Position numbers and translations under genes: made by a program. Positions 41,901-50,642 of a stretch of DNA of 64,000 bases are shown piece by piece. The notes below the pieces were generated by a model. That model saw only the letters and a list, made by a program, of their open reading frames with translations, was not told where the DNA came from and did not search any database. This DNA is from Phaeosaccion multiseriatum (Eukaryota > Ochrophyta, other classes). How positions within the stretch are numbered: position 1 is the stretch's first letter; every line of letters begins with the position of its first letter. Location of the stretch: contig OZ218951.1 in the NCBI GenBank assembly GCA_965112735.1, positions 5,890,001 to 5,954,000 on the forward strand, given 5' to 3'.

Positions 41901-44710
41901 AGCTCCGCCTCTGCCTCTGAGTCATCAGCGTATCGACTGCGCTGAGGAGACTTCGGCCGAGCAGCCGCTCCTCCCCTCTTCCTCACCATGTCCCTCTCCA
42001 TCGCGCGGTCCTCGTCACCATCATCGTAGCGTACATGAAGCGTGCCGTCTCTGTTCTTTCGCATGACTGTACCCTTGTACCAGCGGCCCTTGCCCTTGTA
42101 GTTGGCCTCCACAGGGTCACCTACGTCCAGCTCCGCCTCTGCCTCTGAGTCATCAGCGTATCGACTGCGCTGAGGAGACTTCGGCCGAGCAGCCGCTCCT
42201 CCCCTCTTCCTCACCATGTCCCTCTCCATCGCTCGGTCCTCGTCACCATCGTCATAGCGTACGTGAAGCGTGCCGTCTCTGTTCTTTCGCATGACTGTAC
42301 CCTTATACCAGCGGCCCTTGCCCTTGTAGTTGGCCTCCACAGGGTCACCTACGTCCAGCTCCGCCTCTGCCTCTGAGTCATCAGCGTATCGACTGCGCTG
42401 AGGAGACTTCGGCCGAGCAGCCGCTCCTCCCCTCTTCCTCACCATGTCCCTCTCCATCGCGCGGTCCTCGTCACCATCATCATAGCGTACATGAAGCGTG
42501 CCGTCTCTGTTCTTTCGCATGACTGTACCCTTGTACCAGCGGCCCTTGCCCTTGTAGTTGGCCTCCACAGGGTCACCTACGTCCAGCTCCGCCTCTGCCT
42601 CTGAGTCGTCTCGTGTCCTTACTGATGAAGGCCGAACAGGGCCTCTGCCCACGCTCCTCATGCACGCGGGTCGGACGCTCTCCTCGCGTTCGCCGTCGTC
42701 ATACGCAATGTCGTAGGTGCCATTTCGGTTGGCCCTGGCGACTTTGCCGGAGTACCACTTGCTGTGACCCCTGTACCTAGCCTCCACCTTCTGCCCCACA
42801 CGGAAGGTGTCTCCGCCGCCACCCAAGTCGGATGAGGCCGCGGATTGCAGAGAGTCACAACTGGCGGCACCGGCCGAGCCCTCCATGCCTAAAGGGGGGT
42901 ATGAGGAGGATGAGGGGATTAGGAGGCGAAGATGGAGCATTGGGGACGGGTGTTGTTGCTAGGCTTCGGCGACGACAAAGGTGCAGAATGGTGTATGGTG
43001 GCGGAGGGCATGCAAGGGCGAGGATGGGCAGGCGAAGAACACCAAATGGACAGTAGCATAGCATGGTACCAAATGGACAGTAGCATAGCATGGTACCAAA
43101 TGGACAGTAGCATAGCATGGTACCAAATGGACAGTAGCATAGCATGGTACCAAATGGACAGTAGCATAGCATGGTACCAAATGGGCAGTAGCATGGTGGA
43201 CAGTAGCATGGTGGCTTCGCCAATGCGCATACATACCACACCCATACCGCCCAGGCCATCTTCAGGACAGAGGCATGTCCTGACACCCCTTACCCACCTG
43301 AGATGACCCTTCTCCCCGGCGACTTGGGCTTCTCGGGGCCCAACAAGCTCCCTGAGCTGGACGTGCCATTGAGAGCCCTCATGAGGCCCGCTGACACGCC
43401 CCTCTCGGCCTCTCCGTCGTCGTAGATAATGTCATACGTCCCGTCTCGGTTCTTATCGGAAACCTTTCCCTTGTACCAACGGGATCGGCCCCGATACTGC
43501 GCCTCGATGGCGTCTCCCACCCGGAAGTGCCCAAGGCGCACTATGTCGGCGTCTGAATCGTCTGTTGTCGCCGCTGACCGCCCGTCCCCGCCCGCGGCCC
43601 GAATGTTGCTGGGCTTAACTCCCCTCTCCTCTTCTCCGTCGTCATATCGAATGGTATAGTCTCCGAATCTGTCTGGGCGGTCAGCTATCCTGCCCGGGAG
43701 CCACCTGCCCCGGCCTTTGTACTTGGCCTCGACCTTCTGCCCCACTCGAAAGCTCTCACTCGCCCCTCCCCCACCCCTGGGCTCGCTGCTAACATGCATC
43801 CGAGTGGAGAGAAGCAGCAGCCAAGGCAAGTCCAGTCAGGTCAAGTCAACAGCATATCGGCAGGAGGAGGCCAGCAGAGAGGCGGGTTGGGGTAGGGGAG
43901 GGGAAGGGGGTAGGGGCGGGCGGAGACACATGAGGGACCGAGCGGAGGGGAAGCGGCTGGACTAACGCTTGGTGTCAGGATGGATGGACTCACGCTTTGC
44001 TGCCGGGGCTGTCGCGATCCCTGAACGAGCTCTTGGGGGGTGCGGCTCTGTAGCTGCCCGAGTCATCAGCCGCCGCCCTGCCGCTCGACCCCCTTCGGAG
44101 CCCGCCCGTGGGGCTGGTGCTGAGCCCTCTCCCGCGAGGGCTGTCCTCAAGGGTCCTGGAGCCGGGGCGAGGGCGCGAAGGAGAGGGGGCTTTGGCGTCG
44201 ATGCTTCCCGCCCTTTGGCGGTTGGCGGCAAGAACAGGCGAAAGGGGGGGGGGGGGGGAGAGGGAGGAGAGAGGGACATGGTCAGGGTGCCAGGTCCTAT
44301 CTACGGGCAGTCTCAACACCAAAGCCGAAAGGCAGATAGCTCACAGGGGGGGACGGGGAATGGCGCCATCTTAGACTGCTCCTGTTGGAGATGGAGATGG
44401 GGGGAAGGAAGGATAGGCGGGGGAGAATGCCCCATGGCCTACCAAGCCTGCCCGCCCCGTTCCCACCCGTCTCTCCCCTCCCCTGATAGAATCCTAGCCC
44501 GCTGCCTTGTACACGCAAAAAAAAGGCATTTCCCGCCTGACTGGCGTACCTCGGGGGACGTCCTCTCGCGGAGCTTGGCCCTGCCGCCTTGGCCTCGGCT
44601 CCGGCGCTGGAGGCGGCCGCGCGGAAGCGAGACATGGGTCTGGGTCTGCCCCCAGACCGACTGCTGGGGCCCATATCGAACTCCAATACATCACCCCCCA
44701 TGGTGACCAC
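26401..44710 (-). CDS. Giant Tudor-repeat / EF-hand protein with nephrocystin-1-like C-terminus
   Basis: Twenty-two exons join in phase to about 4,441 residues: 44550-44710, 43994-44212, 43298-43788, 36827-42888 (6,062 nt), 35510-36637, 34915-35357, 34312-34720, 33752-33877, 33265-33555, 32965-33021, 32638-32835, 32162-32446, 31648-32040, 31389-31496, 31129-31215, 30960-31054, 30720-30807, 30407-30576, 29509-30028, 28757-28900, 28245-28445, 26401-28050. Residues about 130-1850 hold some 23 Tudor/agenet-like modules ([18 protein letters not shown]...VRYDDGDED). Residues 3130-3600 hold EF-hands, e.g. [26 protein letters not shown], and [13 protein letters not shown] split by an intron. The last ~660 residues contain [34 protein letters not shown] and [11 protein letters not shown], which resemble nephrocystin-1, a ciliary transition-zone protein. 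Start could also be 44701. Confidence 0.8.
28901..29390. repeat. 21-bp intronic tandem array
   Basis: About 22 nearly identical copies of GTGTCAGACAGGCAGTCATTG in an intron of the giant gene. The array starts right at the acceptor of exon 28757-28900 (TCTGACACCAG in sense) and is followed at about 29392-29490 by a CAGT microsatellite. There are no spacers between units, so it is a minisatellite. Confidence 0.9.
30059..30196. repeat. 36-bp intronic minisatellite
   Basis: Four copies of a 36-bp unit beginning GATGATGGATCAACAATAAA, followed by CA-rich microsatellites to about 30405, in one intron of the giant gene. Confidence 0.85.
30597..30705. repeat. GGTGTCAGGACAGA short array
   Basis: Six or so copies of GGGTGTCAGGACAGA with variable spacing, in an intron of the giant gene. 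Single copies of GTCCTGACACC or its complement recur at other gene boundaries in the window. Confidence 0.7.
33900..34160. repeat. ~53-bp intronic minisatellite
   Basis: About five degenerate units built from GTCAAGCGGATGTCAAGCAT and TAGAAGTCAAGCCTTCAAGG in an intron of the giant gene between exons 34312-34720 and 33752-33877. Confidence 0.8.
38640..42612 (-). repeat. Coding array of 18 near-identical Tudor-like repeats
   Basis: Eighteen tandem units of 216 or 228 bp (72 or 76 codons) lie inside one exon of the giant gene. The longer form carries a PQRSRY insert before the next unit, the shorter ends in RHA. Units differ at only a few positions, e.g. MERDM/MERNM/MERSM, TVMRK/TIMRK, one DAGD, one DIGD and one HVCYD. 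All remain in frame. Flanking modules of the same fold are much more divergent, so the array has expanded or been homogenised recently. Antisense frames of 68 residues repeated across it are shadows. Confidence 0.95.
43041..43202. repeat. 27-bp intronic tandem array
   Basis: Six head-to-tail copies of a 27-bp unit (ACCAAATGGACAGTAGCATA plus GCATGGT) in the intron between the third and fourth exons of the giant gene. The last copy has a GGGCAG variant. Since 27 is a multiple of three, all frames read through as repeated peptides, but splice sites place it in an intron. Confidence 0.9.
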
Positions 44711-45063
44711 TGCCCACCACTCTACCCTCCGATGCTTGCTGTCTGTCCTACGAGCTGCTCCTCATTTACCCACCCTCGTGTCTCCCTTCCCTCTTCTGTT
44801 TCTCCTGGGCACTGTACGTCTCTTCCTCTTGCACCAGGCTTAGTCTGTGATCTAGAGACGCCCCTTGTAGCTCCCTAGGAAGCTCTCCCCCCACTATCAC
44901 CCGTTACAACTTGTACACGATTTCCGGATTTGCAGATGGCACCAGATGGCTGCCTTTAATTGCACCAGACACTTGTAAAAAACATGCGAGGCTGTCTGTC
45001 AGGAGAAGGGCTGCTTGTCGTCTTCACTGAGACAGAGTAACAGCGACTGGAAGAATTACACCT
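44711..45063. promoter_or_regulatory. Divergent intergenic region (353 bp)
   Basis: Region between the start codons of the giant gene (-) and the small secreted IANW-module gene (+). It holds pyrimidine-rich sequence next to the giant gene and a more AT-rich stretch near 44900-45000. No defined promoter element was recognised. Confidence 0.4.
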
Positions 45064-45597
45064 ATGGGAGGGGGGGTGAGGAGAAAGATCGGAGTGTGTG
45101 GGTTAGTGCTTTCGCTGCTCTTGCTTCCGCTACTGGTGACCAGCGGCTCCCCGAGTGTCTCTGTCTCGGTAGGGAAGGCCTCTATTCGGAGCGGCGGGCA
45201 GAGCCTTACAGAGCAGCAACAGCCGCAGCAGATGCCGGAGGACAAGGAGGAGGTGGACATGGAGACAGAGGAACCTTTGCTGGCTCTACCAGACCGACCG
45301 TCCTCGGATGACGACGCGCCAGGGCGTAAGCTCGAGCTAGGCAAGACGCTTGACTTCGAAAATCTTGGGCCTATCATCATCAATTCCGATGGATCAACCT
45401 CTCGGATCGCGAACTGGAGCGCGCTCAGCGAAACGGAGCAGCAGAGCACATGGAAGGTAATCGCGAAGAGGAACGAGAAGAGGAGGGCAGCGTTGTTGGA
45501 ACAGCAGCAGCAGGAGGAGGAAGAGGGTGGGAAGGACGCGACGGAGGGCTCCTCCCCAGATGAAAGAGGGTCGGGGGATACTGAGGCAGATTTATGA
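45064..45597 (+). CDS. Small secreted protein with GPIIxNxDGTxSxIANW module
   Basis: Intronless, 177 residues. N-terminal signal peptide or membrane anchor (KIGVCGLVLSLLLLPLLV). After a Gln/Glu-rich spacer, residues about 105-150 form the only ordered part: GPIIINSDGSTSRIANWSAL followed by SETEQQSTWKVIAKRNEKRR. The same module closes the hydrolase-CYTH fusion protein 8 kb away (GPIIINEDGTTSAIANW...SWKMISKRNAKRR). From memory, similar IxNxDGTxSRIxNW...KRNxxR modules end many proteins in diatoms and related algae; their role is unknown to me. The C-terminus is acidic. Start chosen because it directly precedes the basic-hydrophobic signal sequence. Confidence 0.75.
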   Translation: MGGGVRRKIGVCGLVLSLLLLPLLVTSGSPSVSVSVGKASIRSGGQSLTEQQQPQQMPEDKEEVDMETEEPLLALPDRPSSDDDAPGRKLELGKTLDFENLGPIIINSDGSTSRIANWSALSETEQQSTWKVIAKRNEKRRAALLEQQQQEEEEGGKDATEGSSPDERGSGDTEADL

Positions 45598-47247
45598 CTC
45601 GCTACCTTCCTTCGGAGCTTGTGTGCGGGGGAGACGTCTTGTTGACCTCCTGTGCTTGTCAACAGCCGGAATTGGAAACTCGGATAGCGCCGTCGGTTTG
45701 AGTACAATAGAATTGGGGTCAGGGAATATATTTGACGGCCAGGAAGAGGAGGAGCGGGGCGAGTGGAGGTTGCGTTGTCTCCTTTGGGCTTTCTGGGTGC
45801 TCTCGGCGACGCAGCTGAGAGGGCCGGATTGAAGAGTGCTAATGCATCTCAGCACCAGTGACATGGCCTTAAGCTGGGCTGCCCCACGCAGCAGCGAAGC
45901 AACGAGACGGAGGGTGCTGAGCTGTCTGCTGGCTTGTTGCTTTGAACGTCAGCGACGAGAAGCAGATTGATGCTGCAGCAAGTGCGGTGCGGCGCCGCCG
46001 TGCACGACATCGGTAGGGACAGGGGAAAGGTCTTGACTATGCCGCTAGCGGGGGCGCAAGATCTGAGCGAGGGCTCTGGGGATGGGAGATGGAGGTCGAT
46101 GGGGGGGGTTGGCACCTTCCATGCGCTTCTCTCCGCACACACACAATGCCTTTTCTATTAGGAAGTGTTACGTAATGGAACGGGGTAATTTGGCGCCACA
46201 CGCGCGCTCACATAGACCAGTTGTCAAGCCAAGTAGGACAAGACCATAAGGTCACCTCAAACGAAGGCCAGGGAGGCATCTGCGCCGCCCCCAGAAGGGT
46301 GCCCCTAAGACAGAGACTGGTGACCCGAACAAGAGCCACAGAGAGAGATGCGGGCACGAAGCCTGCCGGTGATGGTGCTTAGGGGTTGATCCGCAGAGCC
46401 ACGGCGTCGGTGGAAGTGGCGGGCTAGTTGGGGAATGAAGTGGCGGGCTAGTTGGGGAATGAAGGATGGAAGTGTTGGCCCGGTCACCCATGGCCCCGTT
46501 AGTCGCGAAGATCAAGGGGGTGAAGGAAGCGCGCATAGCCAGGTAAGCCTGCTCGTACTTGGCAGTCTTGGATCGTTCAGCCGTACGGAGGATAGAGGCG
46601 GCGCTTAGGTTGGCCTGACCATCCTGCAGGCACCAGCTTCTTGGGTCTGCAGCTGAGCCCCGTGGGGTCTGCAGCTGGTCCTTGTTGGTTCTGCAGCTGA
46701 GCCTTGTTGGGTCTGCAGCTGAGCCTTGTTGGGTCTGTCGCTCAGCTCTCCACTGCAAAAATTGGTTGAATTGTAGTCTGTGGACACTGCAGCTGTATGC
46801 TGTCCTCTAGTTTAGTATACTAACTTCGAGCACGTGTGCTGTAAAGTAAACTGTCCCTTCCCCCCAAAAGTAAAGCCTCTTCTACCCCAAAAATGGCCAC
46901 CCAAGAGCAATCGCTAAAGAGCAGTCGCTACCCCCTCGCACCGGACGAGGGCCGTAGCGATCTTCTCTCCTGCCCCCTCTCCCAAGCCTATGCTGCCATA
47001 TCCCTCTCCCTCCACTGCCATATTCCCTCTCCCTCCACCCTCCACCCTCTACGCTCTACACTCTACCCTGAAACGCTACTTTCTCACCCCTCCATGGAAA
47101 AAATCTTACAGTACAGAGCTTTCTCCTCACACTCTGCCCACTTCCCCCGGGCGGCCCCTCCCTTCAGGAGCGAGCCCACCTGCCAGTCAGTGGTGTCAGT
47201 ACCTGGTGTCAGTACCTGGTGTCAGTACCTGGTGTCAGTACCTGGTG
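45598..47247. other. Long convergent intergenic region
   Basis: Region between the ends of the secreted gene (+) and the membrane-protein gene (-). Contents: a duplicated 24-bp GTGGCGGGCTAGTTGGGGAA segment (about 46415-46460), short GGTCTGCAGCTGAGCC repeats (about 46645-46740), an AT-richer patch near 46800, and a GGTGTCAGTACCT array (about 47190-47255). Open frames here are repeat-derived or lack any domain. No RNA gene recognised. Confidence 0.5.
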
Positions 47248-48285
47248 TCAGTACCCAGACCCCTTGCCCCACCAGCCCCAGCCTGTTCGCTTCGGTCCGA
47301 ATGACTCGCGCGGCGGGTCGGGCTCGAACTCCTTTCCAAAGGCGTCCACAGCAACGACGGACACATCCGATGCCACGGAAGCGGTGGGGGCCCGAGGAGG
47401 GGTAGCGGCGTGGGCCCCGAGGGAATACTCCGGTGAGAATGACGAGTATCCCGACTCGAGCTGGTTGAAGGGCATCGTCTCGTGATTGCCAGTCACGCCG
47501 TCCCGGAAATCTGATCGATGGATGGGAATGTAGTGCGGCCCTCCTCCTCTTTTCCCTTCTCTTCCTCTTCCTCCTCCTCGCTGTCCTCCTCTTCCGCCTC
47601 TTCCGCAGCAGCAGCAGCAGCAACACCACAGCGAGCACAAGAAGTGGACGAGGCGGCACACGAAGCTCACACAGACGATGATCAGCACGAGCATCATCAC
47701 CATGCCCGTGGCAGTCAAGCCTTCATGGTGGTGCCGCTGCTGCTGCTGCTGCTGCTGCTGCTGTCCTTCCTGCTGTTGCTGTTGCTGCTGCTGCTGGTCC
47801 TGGTGGCTGCCGGCGAGGGGGGGAATCATGGTGCCAATAATCCACTGCAGCGGGATGACGATGTGGTGAAGGGTGCGTAGCTCAGCCCACATGAGCACCT
47901 GGCGGACCGGCCAGTAGAACAGAAGCACGGCCAAGGTGCTCATCGCCGTCTTGACAATCAAAGACATTGCGTGGTCGCAGAAAGTGAGCGGCGATGAGGG
48001 GAGGTTGTGGAGGGTGTAGCCCGCCCCCCCACCCTCTCCTTGTCGCCCATGGAAGTCGTAACGCGACTCGGAGGGTTCAGATGCGCGTTTGCGGCACATT
48101 CTCTTCTGCGGGAAGCTGAAGATGGCAAGTACGTAGAGGAGAAGGAGGATGAAGTTCACGGCATCCAGGAAGCCCAGCGTATTGGGGCCCTCCCGTCGCG
48201 CCATCGTATCCAAGCTGTGGTTGTTCCGCCTCCTCTCCTCCATCCACCAGCTCCATAGACTCCCCGACAGAGCGAGAAGCCTCAT
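47248..48285 (-). CDS. Multi-pass membrane protein with polyglutamine and polycysteine tracts
   Basis: The frame codes for 345 residues from the chosen ATG. Hydrophobic segments: FILLLLYVLAIF, a STLAVLLFYWPVRQVLMW segment, HHIVIPLQWIIGTMIPPL, and GMVMMLVLIIVCVSFV followed by a run of seven Cys. Between the third and fourth lies a CAG-encoded tract of two blocks of nine Gln ending RHHH. The C-terminus is cytosol-like and Ser/Pro-rich. No family recognised; about four membrane spans. The start at 48285 is preferred because a long CT tract ending TTTTACAAAG just upstream (about 48362) looks like a splice acceptor of a 5'-leader intron. The frame itself stays open to 48546, which would add 87 low-complexity residues. 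Confidence 0.55.
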   Translation of the reverse strand: MRLLALSGSLWSWWMEERRRNNHSLDTMARREGPNTLGFLDAVNFILLLLYVLAIFSFPQKRMCRKRASEPSESRYDFHGRQGEGGGAGYTLHNLPSSPLTFCDHAMSLIVKTAMSTLAVLLFYWPVRQVLMWAELRTLHHIVIPLQWIIGTMIPPLAGSHQDQQQQQQQQQEGQQQQQQQQQRHHHEGLTATGMVMMLVLIIVCVSFVCRLVHFLCSLWCCCCCCCGRGGRGGQRGGGRGREGKRGGGPHYIPIHRSDFRDGVTGNHETMPFNQLESGYSSFSPEYSLGAHAATPPRAPTASVASDVSVVAVDAFGKEFEPDPPRESFGPKRTGWGWWGKGSGY

Positions 48286-48643
48286 TGCAGACAACGCACC
48301 AGAGCCGCTCGAGAAGGGACAGGGCCGCTCGAGAAGGGACGCTTCCGCCCCTGCTGCTTTGTAAAAGCGAGGGAGAGAGAGAGTGAGAGAGAGAGAAATA
48401 AATTGGGAGAGCGGGAGGGGCACAGATGGGGGTGAGGGGGGGACGAGCGAGCAGAGCAATCGCCTCGCGTGTGTAGTTGTTTTTCCGCCCCAAGTTGAAG
48501 GCGACTTGCGATTGACACTCCACATCCAATAGTCACAGGTTGGCATCCTTTTCCTTTTCTTCCAACCACAACTTGGGCGAACTTACATTCGTCCCATTAG
48601 ACACGCTATCCGCTCCTGCACGCTTGGATCGAACAATCGAGGC
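48286..48643. promoter_or_regulatory. Leader intron and divergent promoter region
   Basis: Contains the probable 5'-leader intron of the membrane-protein gene (pyrimidine tract in minus sense, about 48362-48420) and then the region shared with the divergent hydrolase-CYTH gene. If the longer membrane-protein frame is real, only 97 bp separate the two genes. Confidence 0.4.
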
Positions 48644-50594
48644 ATGATACTGAGGCATGCACTGTTTGCGGGCTACTTGGTGAACTGCCTTACGGCAGCC
48701 AAAGCATTTTTCCCACCTCCAACAGCGAGAGCGAGAGGGGCTGCTGGCACCGCCCGTATTGGGATCAAGAGGCCTAGGCCGGTCGCCATAGCTGGAAGAG
48801 AAGGCGTAGACAGAGGGACGAAGGCCCCTGGCGGCAGCTTGAGGAGAGACATGATGACGAGCAGCACTGAGAGTGGGGCCGCTGCTGCAACCCCTGCGAC
48901 GCCCACTTCGAAGCCCGTGCTCTATAAGTACGCCTATTGCCACGGCTTCCTGTCCGACGAGACGAGCAGCAAGGGCATGTTCCTGCGGCAGAAGGTAATC
49001 AATCTTACGTGAAGCAGGGGCTTGCTTCCTGCCTCCCATGCCCTCTTTTCATGCGGGGCTACCCATCCCGTGCACAGTCTCTCCGTGAAGGTTTGAAGTG
49101 CGCTTTGCTCTTTTCTCTTCTCAATTGTTCTCTCAGTGCCCCTGTTTGACAAAAGTGTTCGTAATTCTCCTCTCTCTAGACCCGATGCACCGGTGAAGGG
49201 GAGGGAAGGGAAAGATCCGTCGGATCTGGCACTAAATGCCGCTCTGCGCTCTCTTGTGTCACAGCTGGCGGAGGCGGGGGTAGAGGTGGAGCTGCTCAAC
49301 CTCAACGGGCCAGGAGGGGTCGGCTCTGTGACCTACACCGGAGCAGTCGAGGTAAGCGCGGGCACTCAAGGCCTCGAGAACTAACCGCAAATAACCGCGC
49401 CGAACGCCCGCGAAATGACCTGCCAGGCCGTGGACGAATGCTATTTGGCGACGGCCGAGGCGCACCCCTCGCAAGAGGTCAAGCTCAGGCTCCTTGGCAG
49501 CAGCCTGGGGGGTTACGTGGCTGCGAGGTGAGTCCGTCAGTCCGCCATCCGCGGGACAAGCGCGGCTCTGGCTGGAGAGCCAATGAACATGCGGAGTGCC
49601 TCGGCAGGCTACACGGAGACACACGGGTGGCAAGTGTGCAGCTTTGGCAAGCTCCGTTAACCTCCATTAACCTCCGTCCTCCTGTCTCTGTCTGTGGCCA
49701 TGCGGTGTGTGCGTGGGCCACCCCACCCCACCCCACCCCATCCCACCCCATCCCACAGGTACGCTTCACTTCACCCGTCCCGCGTGGACCGCATGCTGCT
49801 GCTCTGTCCTGGCTTCGACATGCACAGCCGCTGGGACACGCTCTTCGGGAGGGAGGCAATCGACAAGTGGAGGGACAAGGGCAGCAGGACCTTCCCCAGG
49901 GAGGGGGCAGGGGACGTGGAGGTGCCCTTCGCTTTCTACGAGGACGGGCTGCACAACCACCCGCCCTACCCTTTCTGTGAGTGCTGACTGATGACTGATG
50001 GATTGAGAGTGAGTGTCTTCTTTTCTTGAGTGCCGACCGAGGCGGGGTGGGTGAGGGCAAGGAAGGGGAGGGCCTCAGGGGCTCAGCCGATGACACGACC
50101 AAGTCAATGAATGGGGACATGTGCTTGACTTGTGCCCCGGCCCCCCTCCCACCTCCTCTGTTCGCTCCTGGCACCAGATACTTGTCCGACGACGGTGGTG
50201 CACGGACGGAGGGACACCACTGTGCATGTGGAGGCCACCCAGAAGCTCTTTTCCAGCGCCCAGCAGCAGCAGTTGGTGATACAGCAGCAGCAGGCCAGCG
50301 GACAGAAAGCGGAGGAGGATGAGAATAACGTTCAGGAGCCGTCAATGGACTCTGCGGAATGTTCTCGCTCGACCATGGCCATGGTGGTGGAGGACGATCA
50401 CAGTCTGGCCCTGCCCTCAACAATGGACCTCATCGCGCGGCTCGCCTTGGGGGAGCGCTTTGCCGACGTAGAGGCTGGGGCCCTCTCTGGCCAAGGGGGG
50501 CAAGGACAGGGGCGAGGACAGGGGCAAGGACAGGGGCGAGGACAGGTTATCGAGGTGGAGAGCAAGCACCACGTCAAGGACAAGATCGTGCTGG

Positions 50595-50642
<48 letters not shown>

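Noticed and set aside
39086-41920. Many 68-residue plus-strand frames in the Tudor array
   Set aside because: They are the antisense shadow of one coding repeat, identical copy after copy, with no independent start context.
43041-43202. 27-bp array read as a repeated 9-residue peptide gene
   Set aside because: All frames are open only because 27 is a multiple of three; phase-consistent splice sites place it in an intron of the giant gene.
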